DNA of 64,000 bases from Erysipelotrichales bacterium (GCA_910576855.1 CAJTJP010000011.1:1-64000), one strand, 5' to 3'; positions 42,731 to 51,493 are shown, counted from the first letter of the stretch. Notes: a model not told the origin generated them from the letters alone. Made by a program: numbers and translations.

Positions 42731-42986
42731 AATTTTTATGCCTCATTTTCATTTATATATATCATACTCAAAAAAATGAAAATGTAAAACCCTTTTTCAA
42801 AATAGTATCATTTTTTGAATATATCAAGAGCTACTATCATGATGCAATCGTTAAGTTTTGCATTCTTAATCATCTAAGCAGATGTTTTATTCTATAAATA
42901 GGTGCATTCGTTAATAAACTTGTTACCACAAGAAAAAAAGCAAGAAATGAATTACTTACCTTGTTCAATATTTTTTTCAAATTCAA
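42731..42986 (-). repeat. Upstream repeat of paralogue 3 with adhesin signal-peptide remnant
   Basis: Matches 37765-37967. It contains an A7 tract (42770-42776) in the promoter spacer. From TTG 42986 (AGGAGG upstream) an open frame of 38 codons to TGA 42870 encodes LNLKKILNKVSNSFLAFFLV... ending LLTNAPIYRIKHLLR. This is the secretion signal of the thioester protein without its mature part. Confidence 0.65.
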
Positions 42987-43023
42987 TGTTTTTTCCTCCT
43001 CGTATCAGATTTGTAATAAATGG

Positions 43024-43362
43024 TTACAAAGCGTGGATTTCTTGTTTTTCTTGAACACATTCAAATCCAACATATAAAGTTTCATAGAACTCTTGCAATG
43101 TTATAAGTACGGTTACAGTATCATCATGCACGAAGTTATTCATGATATACGCATCATACTGATCTTGTACTTCTTTAATGTCTTCAATAGGACATTTGAT
43201 GCGCGTAGCAATGATTCGCAAATATTCTTCCTCATTCATTTCATGAGTTTCACATTTATACAAATCTTCATCATGTTCAAAACATTGGTAATCATACTCA
43301 TCAAGTAAAGATGGATAAACCTTGTATAAACAGCGATTATAAACTGTTACTTGACTGCTCAT
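43024..43362 (-). CDS. Hypothetical protein, 112 residues
   Basis: Acidic protein with no membrane segment: YKVYPSLLDEYDYQCFEHDE, MNEEEYLRIIATRIKCPIED and a C-terminal strand-helix region. It starts at the stop of the LPD28-like gene (1-base overlap) and so is cotranslated with it. Family not recognised; the company suggests a mobile-element gene. Confidence 0.6.
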   Translation of the reverse strand: MSSQVTVYNRCLYKVYPSLLDEYDYQCFEHDEDLYKCETHEMNEEEYLRIIATRIKCPIEDIKEVQDQYDAYIMNNFVHDDTVTVLITLQEFYETLYVGFECVQEKQEIHAL

Positions 43363-43730
43363 TATTGCATACTCATCAGCATTTCATTCTTTTCTGAAAT
43401 GATTTCATCAAAGTCTTCTTGGGTCATCTCCATAAAATCATCTGAAGTATAAATGCCAGGTAGATAATTTTCTCCACTCTTTGGATAGTAAGATTGCAGA
43501 TTATCTAGCGGCAAAGGTCTTTTACATATAATTGTTCCCCAGTAATTCACCATTATTGAAGGTCTTATTTCAGCAAATGTTCCATCACAATAGTCTGAAT
43601 CTCGCACATCATAACAATAAAGTGATTGAGGTATTGTGGATCTGTCAAGACGAATATTGGTAAATAAGCATATATACCCATCTAAATCAATCAATTCATA
43701 TCTTTCTTTTCTTGCATCTTCTGGTATCAT
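43362..43730 (-). CDS. LPD28-like mobile-element protein
   Basis: 122 residues. LFTNIRLDRSTIPQSLYCYD, then RPSIMVNYWGTIICKRPLPL and a C-terminal EDFDEII. This matches my recollection of the LPD28 domain (R-x-I-P-x-x-L-Y-x-Y-D then V-N-x-W-G-T-I) found in conjugative-element and phage proteins. Supports an integrative-element origin for the unit ending near 44087. Confidence 0.65.
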   Translation of the reverse strand: MIPEDARKERYELIDLDGYICLFTNIRLDRSTIPQSLYCYDVRDSDYCDGTFAEIRPSIMVNYWGTIICKRPLPLDNLQSYYPKSGENYLPGIYTSDDFMEMTQEDFDEIISEKNEMLMSMQ

Positions 43731-43824
43731 ATTTACACCTCACTTTTTAGATACAAAAAAAAGCAACATCATATCTGCTTTGATATAATATTACCCTAAT
43801 TAGTTTACTAATATTTTCCATGTT

Positions 43825-43841
43825 GAGTGCTTGTAGCACTC
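43825..43841. repeat. Perfect short hairpin in the intergenic region
   Basis: GAGTGCT-TGT-AGCACTC, 7-bp stem, without T-tract. It lies in the 498-base gap 43731-44228, which otherwise holds the methyltransferase-end repeat and a promoter. Confidence 0.5.
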
Positions 43842-43964
43842 ATGGTTCAAACGCCTTGTGATAATTCATTTCTTATTATCATATAATGTATCATATTCTT
43901 AGAAGTTCTCATTATAATCACCCTTTCTATTATATCGTTACAATTAATAAAATTTGCGTTTACT

Positions 43965-44087
43965 ATCAGTTCCTACTCATTTTTGCCCAGTCAAATTCAG
44001 CCGAGTAAAAAAGTGCATTTCAGTCTGTTGTTATCGTCCTATTTGCACTTTTATTTTCTTACTATCAGAACTACACTTTCCACAAGG
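43965..44087 (-). repeat. 123-bp direct repeat, copy 1
   Basis: Matches 45655-45777 with few differences at a constant offset of 1690 bases. It contains a hairpin (AAAAAGTGCA ... TTGCACTTTT) and, on the minus strand, the codons VESVVLIVRK and stop of a methyltransferase end. Confidence 0.8.
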
Positions 44088-44113
44088 CATACAGTTCTAC
44101 TATTAAACATGTC
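44051..44113 (-). repeat. Relic of a RumA-type methyltransferase 3' end (attachment-site-like copy)
   Basis: The minus strand reads DMFNSRTVCLVESVVLIVRK and stop. The intact gene ends with DMFPQTQHVESVVLM and so on; the shared DMF and VESVVL mark it as the same gene end. No gene body precedes it. Confidence 0.7.
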
Positions 44114-44180
44114 TAGAAGGTTCATTTTTCACAAGCAAATAAGTATACTGGTATCATAATTAGCATTCTTGATACTAGAG

Positions 44181-44209
44181 TTGTATAAACCTTTGAAAAC
44201 AGCTATAAT
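44181..44209 (+). promoter_or_regulatory. Promoter of the 84-residue membrane protein gene
   Basis: TTGTAT (44181-44186), 17-base spacer, TATAAT (44204-44209), 20 bases before the ATG. Confidence 0.65.
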
Positions 44210-44228
44210 AGCTTTGAGGAGGTATCTT

Positions 44229-44483
44229 ATGAAAAAAACAATGATTATTTCATTTTCAGTTATTAGCATATTACTAGTGCTAATATGCTTATATTTTGAA
44301 CTCAAGCTAAATTGGAATTGGGGAATTGCCCTAGAAGAAAGAGTATCTATTCAAGAATTTCGTAACATGTGTGGTATAGATTCCATGATAAGTGCATTTT
44401 TATTAGACATCACTACTGTTGTTAGCTTTGTTAATCTTTTGTATATTTTTAGCTATTTAAAAAATGATGATAAAATAAAATAA
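44229..44483 (+). CDS. Small membrane protein, 84 residues
   Basis: ATG 44229 follows GAGGAGGT. Two hydrophobic helices (MIISFSVISILLVLICLYF and LLDITTVVSFVNLLYIF) flank a loop with EERVSIQEFRNMCGID. Not recognised. It lies between the two 123-bp direct repeats, convergent with the DUF2599 gene. Confidence 0.6.
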   Translation: MKKTMIISFSVISILLVLICLYFELKLNWNWGIALEERVSIQEFRNMCGIDSMISAFLLDITTVVSFVNLLYIFSYLKNDDKIK

Positions 44484-44565
44484 ACCAATATAAAGGTAAA
44501 AGACATTTTCATAAAAATCTTTGTTTAAATCTATTTAAGTTTACAAATACTTATTGGAGCAAAGT

Positions 44566-44616
44566 AAAAGAGACTAGATGCATTGATATTACAATTGCGT
44601 TATAGTCTCTTTAATT
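44566..44616. terminator. Bidirectional terminator
   Basis: AAAGAGACTA (44567-44576) pairs with TAGTCTCTTT (44603-44612), between the convergent membrane-protein and DUF2599 genes. Confidence 0.75.
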
Positions 44617-44654
44617 TAGAATAAGCAAAACATATTTGAATTAGTTTTGTTTAA

Positions 44655-45216
44655 TTATTGGCAGGAATTTCTAACAAATGCCCAGTAATCTTTATCTGGT
44701 GTATACGGTTCTAAGTTATAAGGATTTTTATTTCCACGTACCCAATCATAATGGCACGCATATTGATGCCAAACACTATCATAAGTGGAAGGATTCTTTT
44801 TCTTTGCATCAACCCATCTAGAATCATTATGATGGAATCTCAATAATATATCATAAGAATCATCTTTGTGACCCGAAATACCATTACCCCATTGATAAGT
44901 AACGCTTAAGCTCCATACTCCACCTCTATTAATCCAACTAACTTTCTTAAAGTACTTTTTATATTTAGCGCCAAACTCATCATAAACTGGCCCTCTTGCA
45001 ACATTGTTTTTCATATATTCTTCTCGAAGTCTGTCAATTCCTAATTCTTCATCATAGATAATATCTTCTTCTATTATTTCACTTCCATATAAATCTAAGT
45101 CTGCTTGTATTGGATCAATCTCTATCTCTGATCCTAAAACTTGATTTGGTAATGTAGGTATCGCACACATAAATGCACTAAGACCTACATTAATTAATTT
45201 TTTTTAATGATTTCAT
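44655..45216 (-). pseudogene. Secreted DUF2599-domain protein, frameshifted at an A8 tract in the signal peptide
   Basis: ATG 45216 follows TGGAGGTA and reads MKSLKK. A run of eight A (plus-strand T8, 45198-45205) sends the frame into a stop. With seven, it would continue LINVGLSAFMCAIPTLPNQV, a normal signal peptide, and then the open 171-residue body. The body contains KKVSWINRGGVWSLSVTY and a C-terminal WHQYACHYDWVRG...NLEPYTPDKDYW, as I recall for the DUF2599 family. It is either inactivated or phase-variable. Confidence 0.7.
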
Positions 45217-45654
45217 AATATACCTCCATAAAAAACTCATTATATGTTTCGCGCTTATCATCGTTAACATTTTATCATTAAGTTATTATTATTCAATATT
45301 TCGAAGTTAAGTAGGCAATAACTGGAATCTTTTGGCAATAATCGCAGACATTTTTTATAAGCATACATTCTAAAACATAAAATAGTTCGATAAGCCATGA
45401 TAAACATAGACAAAAGTCACCTTATCTACAGCTTACCTTAATTAATATTTTGTTTATCGCTCACTAAAACATTAAGGCTCATTCACTTTATGATAATACA
45501 TAAATATTTTCCTTCTTTCGTTATTCAATTCTAGTTATCTTTAAATACGTATTTACAAGCATATATTAAAAAATAAACATCGCCATTATTCCAAAACAGC
45601 TATTCTTTATAAAAATTAAATTTTAACATATTAATTCACTAAAATAGTTTTACA
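45217..45654. other. AT-rich intergenic region
   Basis: About 440 bases between the DUF2599 gene and the second 123-bp repeat. I see no gene, promoter pair or hairpin I would defend. Confidence 0.4.
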
Positions 45655-45777
45655 ATCAGTTCCTACTCATTTTTGCCCAGTCAAATTCAGCCGAGTAAAA
45701 AAGTGCATTTCAGCCTTTTGTTATCGGCTTATTTGCACTTTTATTTTCTTACTATCAGAATTACACTTTCAACATGG
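45655..45777 (-). repeat. 123-bp direct repeat, copy 2
   Basis: Second copy of the repeat at 43965-44087. Together the two copies flank a 1.7-kb cassette with the 84-residue membrane protein and the DUF2599 gene. Confidence 0.8.
45741..45776 (-). repeat. Relic of a RumA-type methyltransferase 3' end (attachment-site-like copy)
   Basis: The minus strand reads HVESVILIVRK and TAA; the intact gene reads HVESVVLMSRVEK. The DNA ACACTTTCAACATG is identical to the methyltransferase gene end at 60243-60256. It borders the unit holding the HAD-PRT/PfkB-SIS operon. Confidence 0.7.
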
Positions 45778-45874
45778 AACGAGCGGATAGAATGAATGTC
45801 TTTCGCCTGGCGGTTCGTCCAACTTAATCCACCGCCATTTTTATCCTATCGGTCGTAATGGGAAACATATCACT

Positions 45875-47854
45875 CTATAGGAGATCTTTTCGAGAATATC
45901 GATATAATCCCATTGCATCTTCTGGGTAATCTGGTTTTGCCATGTCGTAGTCCAATACTTTGCTCAAATATTTGGAAAAAAATTCTGATGCAACAACCAA
46001 ATCTAAATCTCCCCAAATATTTCCTTGTGTAGTGACTAGGTGACAAATATATAGATTTTCCCTCTTTTCAAGATATCGAAATAATTTATCACTATATGCA
46101 CCTCGAACATTATCTAAAAAAATAATAAGATCTGGTGCATATTTTTCGAGTATATTAAATCGTCCATGACTGAAATCTTTTTTTTCATGAATTACAACAC
46201 GCGCCAATCCCGATTCTATAAGTTTTGACTCTAAGTCCATAGCAGCACAACTTGTATCTACACCCGAAAAAATATCTACAAGCATTTTCCTATCAGGTAA
46301 ACTAAAAAAATATTTTTCATTTGAAAACTCATGGCATCTTCGCTCAAAACATTCTTTTAGAAATTCCCTAAAACTATTATTGGGATTAGAATAATAAATT
46401 TCTCCAAAAATGCACATTGGAATAAGAGTTCCAGCCATTGAAATAAACCCGCGTTCTTTTGTGCTTGACTTCGAAGTGCTATACGAAATTAACGCATTTT
46501 CATCATATAAGCTATCATTGACAGAGTACTCATATTTTGTAATAATATAAACTTTAACACCTTCTTTTTGGCACAGATCATATACACTTTGAATATCCTT
46601 TGTTTTTCCTGAATAAGAAAACAATATCACTGTGTCAATTTTGCTTAATCCGTCTATAGCAATATCACGGGGATGACATGATTGTGCCAATATATTTGGA
46701 TGAAATTGAGAAACGCATTTAGCTGCAAATTCAGCAGCAGCAAACGACCCACCAGTCCCTACCATCAGCACATAGCCCTTAATAGAACTTAAAATCTCCT
46801 GTAATCTCTGAGCAGCATTCGACTCAAGGGCTCGAAGAGTTCTATCTAATAAATGATTTGTATTTGTAGCTATTTTTTGCTGACTTGACTTAGTGGCTGT
46901 CTTTTCCTTTTTAATACTTCCACATACTTTGCAATCTCCACATGGAGGAATCATTTTTTTGTATCTTCCATGTGCTCCTGTAACAGCCACTCTGTTAGAT
47001 GCATATAAACCAGCTTTATCTAATGCTGCCTCAACTCCTAGTGAGAAATTCCCTTCACTGTTTAATTGTTGCAATAACATGGAAAAATAGGCATCACCAG
47101 CACCTGTCGGGTCTATAACTCGGGTGTAAACTGCACTCTTTGATTTAACCTCGATGATATCAGACGAATTTTTATATACAAATTTCGAACCATTTTCACC
47201 ATCTGTAATATTTAAATATCTGCAATTTAAAACCTCAAATAATTCCTGCTCATTGCTACACGAAAACTTATTTAGTAAGAACTTATAAACTCTGCCAGTC
47301 ATTTGTATAATTCCAAACATTCCACATATTAGAGATCGAATATTTTCTTTACTCATATAGCGTAGATGATTAATATAACCAATATCTACTGCAAGAAACC
47401 ATCCTTCATTACAAAACGACTTTGCAAGCTCTAATACACTTTTTTTGAGGCTATCAATAATTACAATTCCTTTAGAAGCTGAACGAAAAATCTCTGGCAT
47501 ACTTTTGGGAAGTTTAGAATCAGAATACCAAATTGTCTGCTTACAATAAGGACACTCCAACTGGCTCTTAGTTTGTTCCCCGTTGACAACTATATTAAAT
47601 CTTTTCGTCTGCTTTTTAATCCTGGATATATTAGCAGTATCAATTCCAAGCTCATTAAGCTCTTGAATAACAAAATCACCTGCCCAATCATTGCCACAAG
47701 TAGCTATGCAGAAGCATCTAGTATCAGAATCAAGACTTGATATATTAACTAAATCATTCCACGCTGATCCCCCTATATAATAGCCAAATTCTTCCTCCAT
47801 AGTATTGTGATAAATATCTAAAATTAAATCTCCTAATGCTACATAATTTTTCAT
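45875..47854 (-). CDS. PfkB-family kinase fused to a SIS sugar-isomerase domain
   Basis: 659 residues from ATG 47854; the upstream TTG 47860 overlaps the previous stop. Residues 1-300 are a ribokinase-like PfkB fold with YYIGGSAWNDL, GNDWAGDF and the catalytic DPTGAGDAYFS (249-259). Cys101-x2-Cys104 and a second cluster CGDCKVCG (305-312) could bind zinc. From about 335 a double SIS module follows: VLMVGTGGSFAAAEFAA, ILFSYSGKTKDIQ, later ESKLIESGLARVV and DFSHGRF, like glucosamine-6-phosphate synthase. The kinase substrate is unknown. It begins 2 bases after the HAD-PRT gene. Confidence 0.8.
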   Translation of the reverse strand: MKNYVALGDLILDIYHNTMEEEFGYYIGGSAWNDLVNISSLDSDTRCFCIATCGNDWAGDFVIQELNELGIDTANISRIKKQTKRFNIVVNGEQTKSQLECPYCKQTIWYSDSKLPKSMPEIFRSASKGIVIIDSLKKSVLELAKSFCNEGWFLAVDIGYINHLRYMSKENIRSLICGMFGIIQMTGRVYKFLLNKFSCSNEQELFEVLNCRYLNITDGENGSKFVYKNSSDIIEVKSKSAVYTRVIDPTGAGDAYFSMLLQQLNSEGNFSLGVEAALDKAGLYASNRVAVTGAHGRYKKMIPPCGDCKVCGSIKKEKTATKSSQQKIATNTNHLLDRTLRALESNAAQRLQEILSSIKGYVLMVGTGGSFAAAEFAAKCVSQFHPNILAQSCHPRDIAIDGLSKIDTVILFSYSGKTKDIQSVYDLCQKEGVKVYIITKYEYSVNDSLYDENALISYSTSKSSTKERGFISMAGTLIPMCIFGEIYYSNPNNSFREFLKECFERRCHEFSNEKYFFSLPDRKMLVDIFSGVDTSCAAMDLESKLIESGLARVVIHEKKDFSHGRFNILEKYAPDLIIFLDNVRGAYSDKLFRYLEKRENLYICHLVTTQGNIWGDLDLVVASEFFSKYLSKVLDYDMAKPDYPEDAMGLYRYSRKDLL

Positions 47855-47856
47855 AA

Positions 47857-50337
47857 TCAATTACCTCGCTGTGCCACTTCTCCCTTAAGAGAATAAAGAC
47901 CATTCTTATACAACAGATTAAGTGCAAATGTTCTTGTTTTGTTAAATTCCCCCAACTCATCTAGGTACATTTCGTTTGGATTTTTCTTATAGGAATATGG
48001 ATGGTTTAAACGTGAATATGGCGTTGGCGATGTTAATCCATAAATATATTCCCAAAATAAATCCGGATCAGGTGCACCGTGATTTGGTAAAAACATATGT
48101 TTTATTCTGTTGATTGCTGGGTATCTTACTACAATCATTTTTTCTGGATAAATATTACGATTAACAAGCATATTAACCGCAATTTGTATTGTTCGTCCAG
48201 TTACCAAATTATCATCCATCAATATATGAAAATAGCCATTTGAATCGATACCCCTACGATTGATGGAAGAAAATGTTCTTTTTGTATCAAGTTCCTTTTT
48301 ATGATTGCTATTATAATTAGATTTTAAGCATAATGCTCCAATACTATATTTTATGTTAAAATATTTATACTTAACATCAAACAGCATGGCGGTAATAATC
48401 GGTAGTTCAAGAGAACCATATCTTATTCCATACAGAAGCACTTCTTTCTTCTCAAATCCACACTCATATAGCATCTTATTAATCGAGGTATCTACCGCAA
48501 TAATATTCTCATAAAAGGAATCTATTTCTCGCCAAACTCGACAACCTTTTTTATAATCGAAATTTCTTAAAGTCAAAAAGTGTTTTTCCGCTTGTTTTGC
48601 TGTCTTTAAAATTTTCTGTGTAATAAAGTCACGAAAATTTTGCACAAAATTAGCGTCAATATTATTAAAAAGACAATTATACATATAAATCAAATTTTGT
48701 TTAGCCAGATTGTATAAAGCATATAATTCTTTGTCTTTTTCCGTAAATATGTAAAGTTTATCTTTCGCTCCTGCATATTCCTGCAAACGAATATTTATAA
48801 GGATTAATAAATAATCCCTAATTGAATCCATAATTCCTAGCAAAGTTCTCCTTGCAATAGAATCTTTAATATCTATCCGACCACAGTTATTAATAGCATT
48901 AACACAACATTTTAAAAAATGTACTCGATATTGATTAAAACGTTGCAAAAACTCTAATGAGATATTGCCACCACCTTCATGTCTAAATGATAGTCCATAA
49001 TAATAATTTAAGGGACCTCTCAATAACAAACCTGAATCTGTTTTCAATGCAAATTTCAATCTGGGCTGTTGCGAATTTTTTGATTCTTTACGCGAATCAT
49101 AAATTTTAAACAAAATATGATCTGGATTAACGGCCTTTAATAATTCATATTCAGCATCGTGAATGTAAAACGCGCCTGTTTGTTCATCAATATAATCCCA
49201 AACATTCGAAATGCGCTCGTCTTGCCCCATCAATGCATACCGCAACAGATTCTGATAATATTCATATGTTTCGCGATTTGCTGCAATATTTTTTCTTTCA
49301 CTCAAAGCGAGACGTGGTAAATAAATATCTTCACTAGGTTTTTCCAAACAAATTGTCGGAAATAATTTTAGTGTATTTAATAACTCTACAGTACCCTCAA
49401 CCCCCGTCAACACATCTGTATCAAATTGTACATATTGCACAACTGGCCAGCATGTTTTTTCAGAAGATGAGTATTTTCCTACAGAAAATCCACACTGACT
49501 ATTTAACATTTCATAATCATTTCCCGAACAATCTCCTTGATCACCAATTCGTACCATCTTGTTCTTGGGAATGCCTAGATACTCTTCAAATTTATTAATT
49601 GCCCATCCTTTCGTAGTCATAGAAATCTCAATTACTGTTTTATTGTTTTTATGATAAACACCACGATTAACACCAAATGCACAGTCCGTATATTTTGCAA
49701 TTATTGCTCTTAATTCCTCCATCAAATTATAATCAATACTTTCATTATATTCTGGTGCAAAGGGAAATCTAAGACTATTTTCTCCAATACTAGCATTGGA
49801 GTCTCTTATAATAACATCTTTTGATATTGAAAATTTCTTTGATAAAAGAATAGCGATCTCTTGTTGTATGGTAGATTTTAACTCTATGTACTTTTTACGT
49901 ACATCGGCATCAACAAAACTTACACTTTTACTCATAAATCCTTTTTGGGTAAATAAGTCAAAACAAAATAACATACAACCATTATTTGTAATACAATACC
50001 ATCTGCAAAATTGCCTTTCGTGAATGCTATTATCATAAGCAAGAATTGACGCTTTTAAATCATTTAAAAATTCAAAAGCGTTTGACTTTCCACGCCCTGT
50101 AATAAAACAAATTATTACATTTCGTTTTGTCAAACGAGCAAGTGTCTTTACAACTTGCTTTTTTTCTTCCATATTTTTATAAGTCAGGGTATCGTCAATA
50201 TCTAGGCAAACAGCATGATATAGAGAAGTCATTGCACTTTTGTAAGCCTTAAATCCATTTTTAGTTTGTTCGATTTGTTTCAATTTACATATAGTCGCAT
50301 AGCAATCTTCATAATTTACTTCAATTGCTGTATTCAT
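47857..50337 (-). CDS. HAD phosphatase fused to a phosphoribosyltransferase
   Basis: 826 residues. The N-terminal HAD domain has CLDIDDTLTY (Asp46, Asp48), FITGRGKS, the lysine of MTTKGWAIN and VRIGDQGDCSGNDYEML. A middle part (about 330-620) is unrecognised and mostly helical. The C-terminal part (about 625-760) is a type I phosphoribosyltransferase: LLYGIRYGSLELPIIT and the PRPP-binding ILMDDNLVTGRTIQIA near 704-719. GGGAGGAAATAAAA precedes the ATG. First gene of a two-gene operon with PfkB-SIS. HAD plus PRT proteins occur in nucleoside-like metabolite pathways such as those linked to Ter systems; equivalence is not shown. Confidence 0.78.
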   Translation of the reverse strand: MNTAIEVNYEDCYATICKLKQIEQTKNGFKAYKSAMTSLYHAVCLDIDDTLTYKNMEEKKQVVKTLARLTKRNVIICFITGRGKSNAFEFLNDLKASILAYDNSIHERQFCRWYCITNNGCMLFCFDLFTQKGFMSKSVSFVDADVRKKYIELKSTIQQEIAILLSKKFSISKDVIIRDSNASIGENSLRFPFAPEYNESIDYNLMEELRAIIAKYTDCAFGVNRGVYHKNNKTVIEISMTTKGWAINKFEEYLGIPKNKMVRIGDQGDCSGNDYEMLNSQCGFSVGKYSSSEKTCWPVVQYVQFDTDVLTGVEGTVELLNTLKLFPTICLEKPSEDIYLPRLALSERKNIAANRETYEYYQNLLRYALMGQDERISNVWDYIDEQTGAFYIHDAEYELLKAVNPDHILFKIYDSRKESKNSQQPRLKFALKTDSGLLLRGPLNYYYGLSFRHEGGGNISLEFLQRFNQYRVHFLKCCVNAINNCGRIDIKDSIARRTLLGIMDSIRDYLLILINIRLQEYAGAKDKLYIFTEKDKELYALYNLAKQNLIYMYNCLFNNIDANFVQNFRDFITQKILKTAKQAEKHFLTLRNFDYKKGCRVWREIDSFYENIIAVDTSINKMLYECGFEKKEVLLYGIRYGSLELPIITAMLFDVKYKYFNIKYSIGALCLKSNYNSNHKKELDTKRTFSSINRRGIDSNGYFHILMDDNLVTGRTIQIAVNMLVNRNIYPEKMIVVRYPAINRIKHMFLPNHGAPDPDLFWEYIYGLTSPTPYSRLNHPYSYKKNPNEMYLDELGEFNKTRTFALNLLYKNGLYSLKGEVAQRGN

Positions 50338-50408
50338 TTTTATTTCCTCCCTTGTATAGATATTGTATATTATCCTTGAACGTTTTAATATAAAAATCCG
50401 TTACATCT

Positions 50409-50633
50409 TTATAAACATTTAAAGCTAATTTTATCTCCATCCGGCAACACAAATGCCTGCTCATAGCTAACACCCAACGCTTCTGCAATCTCCATCATTT
50501 CATCAAACGAAACCGTCCCACGTTTCAACTTCTTATTAAAATTCTGCGGCGACTGCCCGATACGCCTTGCCAGCTCCGCCAGGCTTATATGCTTCTTTTC
50601 ACATAACTCCCTTATCATATCCGATGTAGTCAT
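50409..50633 (-). CDS. XRE-family helix-turn-helix regulator
   Basis: 74 residues, almost all one DNA-binding domain: MIRELCEKKHISLAELARR, IGQSPQNFNKKLKRG, then FDEMMEIAEALGVSYEQAF. GCGGAGGTGTACC lies before the ATG. It sits 71 bases upstream of the HAD-PRT gene in the same direction and may control the operon. Confidence 0.85.
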   Translation of the reverse strand: MTTSDMIRELCEKKHISLAELARRIGQSPQNFNKKLKRGTVSFDEMMEIAEALGVSYEQAFVLPDGDKISFKCL

Positions 50634-50726
50634 GGTACACCTCCGCTAATATACTACCATTATAAACCTTTTGGTTGACGTTTTCAATACATCCATGTGA
50701 AAATTAACTGAAAGTTCAATAAACAT

Positions 50727-50745
50727 CCACCAGCCTAGCTGGTGG
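50727..50745. repeat. IS200-type end hairpin (transposase-distal)
   Basis: CCACCAGC-CTA-GCTGGTGG, 8-bp perfect stem, followed by TTTTT on the plus strand. Confidence 0.7.
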
Positions 50746-50822
50746 TTTTTACGTAATCGCCCCAAGGGGCTCAATTTCTTGCTGCGCTTACCAGCGCAAC
50801 AATACGGTCCGACTTCCGCATT

Positions 50823-51296
50823 CTACTGCTTTTTACCCGTAAACGGGTCTTCTATATCCATTGTTAACTGTTCGCTTATTTGGTCTTCTTTTAATTGGTT
50901 TTCTATATATTTTTTTATCACCACATCGTTCTTTCCTGCTGTATCTACATAGTATCCTCTACACCAAAACGACCTATTCCTATATTTATATTTCATATTC
51001 CCCCATTTTTGGTATATTATTATGCTGCTTTTTCCTTTCAAAAATCCCATAAAGCTTGATACAGACATTTTGGGTGGTATTTCTATCAACATATGCACAT
51101 GATCCGGGCATACTTCCGCTGTTATTATTTTTACTCCCTTCCATTCACATAATTCTCTCAGTATTGCTCCTATTTCCAGCCTCTTTTCTCCATAGAATAC
51201 TTTCCTTCTATATTTCGGTGCAAATACTATATGATATTTGCAATTCCATGTTGTGTGTGATAAAGTATGTACGTCATTTAATGGGTTATTATTCAT
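50823..51296 (-). CDS. tnpA: IS200/IS605 family transposase TnpA
   Basis: 157 residues from ATG 51296 (AAAAGGAGGACAAATA upstream). Starts near HTLSHTTWNCKYHIVFAPKY. The HUH motif lies in CPDHVHMLIEIPP, and the catalytic tyrosine lies in YYVDTAGKNDVVIKKYIENQ. It cuts and joins single-stranded ends through the hairpins. The sequence appears intact. Confidence 0.93.
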   Translation of the reverse strand: MNNNPLNDVHTLSHTTWNCKYHIVFAPKYRRKVFYGEKRLEIGAILRELCEWKGVKIITAEVCPDHVHMLIEIPPKMSVSSFMGFLKGKSSIIIYQKWGNMKYKYRNRSFWCRGYYVDTAGKNDVVIKKYIENQLKEDQISEQLTMDIEDPFTGKKQ

Positions 51297-51398
51297 TATT
51301 TGTCCTCCTTTTGATTTTCTTATGCAGTTGTCGGACCGCATCTTTATTCTATCAAAAGGAGTTTTTATTTCATAGACTCATCGCTAAAGCTCTTTTGA

Positions 51399-51419
51399 AC
51401 CCCCAGACTATCTGGGGGT
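51399..51419. repeat. IS200-type end hairpin (transposase-proximal)
   Basis: ACCCCCAGA-CTA-TCTGGGGGT, 9-bp perfect stem with the same CTA loop as the other end hairpin. Confidence 0.7.
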
Positions 51420-51493
51420 TTTCTCATACAAAATACAGCGGCTGATTTCTCAAACCATTGTTGGACATCTGACATCTATACACCAGCTTATCA

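Larger units (their letters stand above)
50700..51430 (-). mobile_element. IS200/IS605-type insertion sequence with tnpA only
   Basis: A single Y1 transposase is bracketed by two imperfect palindromes (50727-50745 and 51399-51419), as expected for the subterminal hairpins recognised by TnpA. No tnpB is present. Exact ends were not determined; the element should leave no target duplication. Confidence 0.75.

Noticed and set aside
46893-47090. Plus-strand frame within the PfkB-SIS gene
   Set aside because: Antisense shadow; no start signals and conserved domain codons on the other strand.
50727-50745. Hairpin read as a simple terminator
   Set aside because: It pairs in position and shape (same CTA loop) with the hairpin at 51399-51419 on the other side of TnpA, so an IS200 end is the better explanation, though it could also stop transcription.
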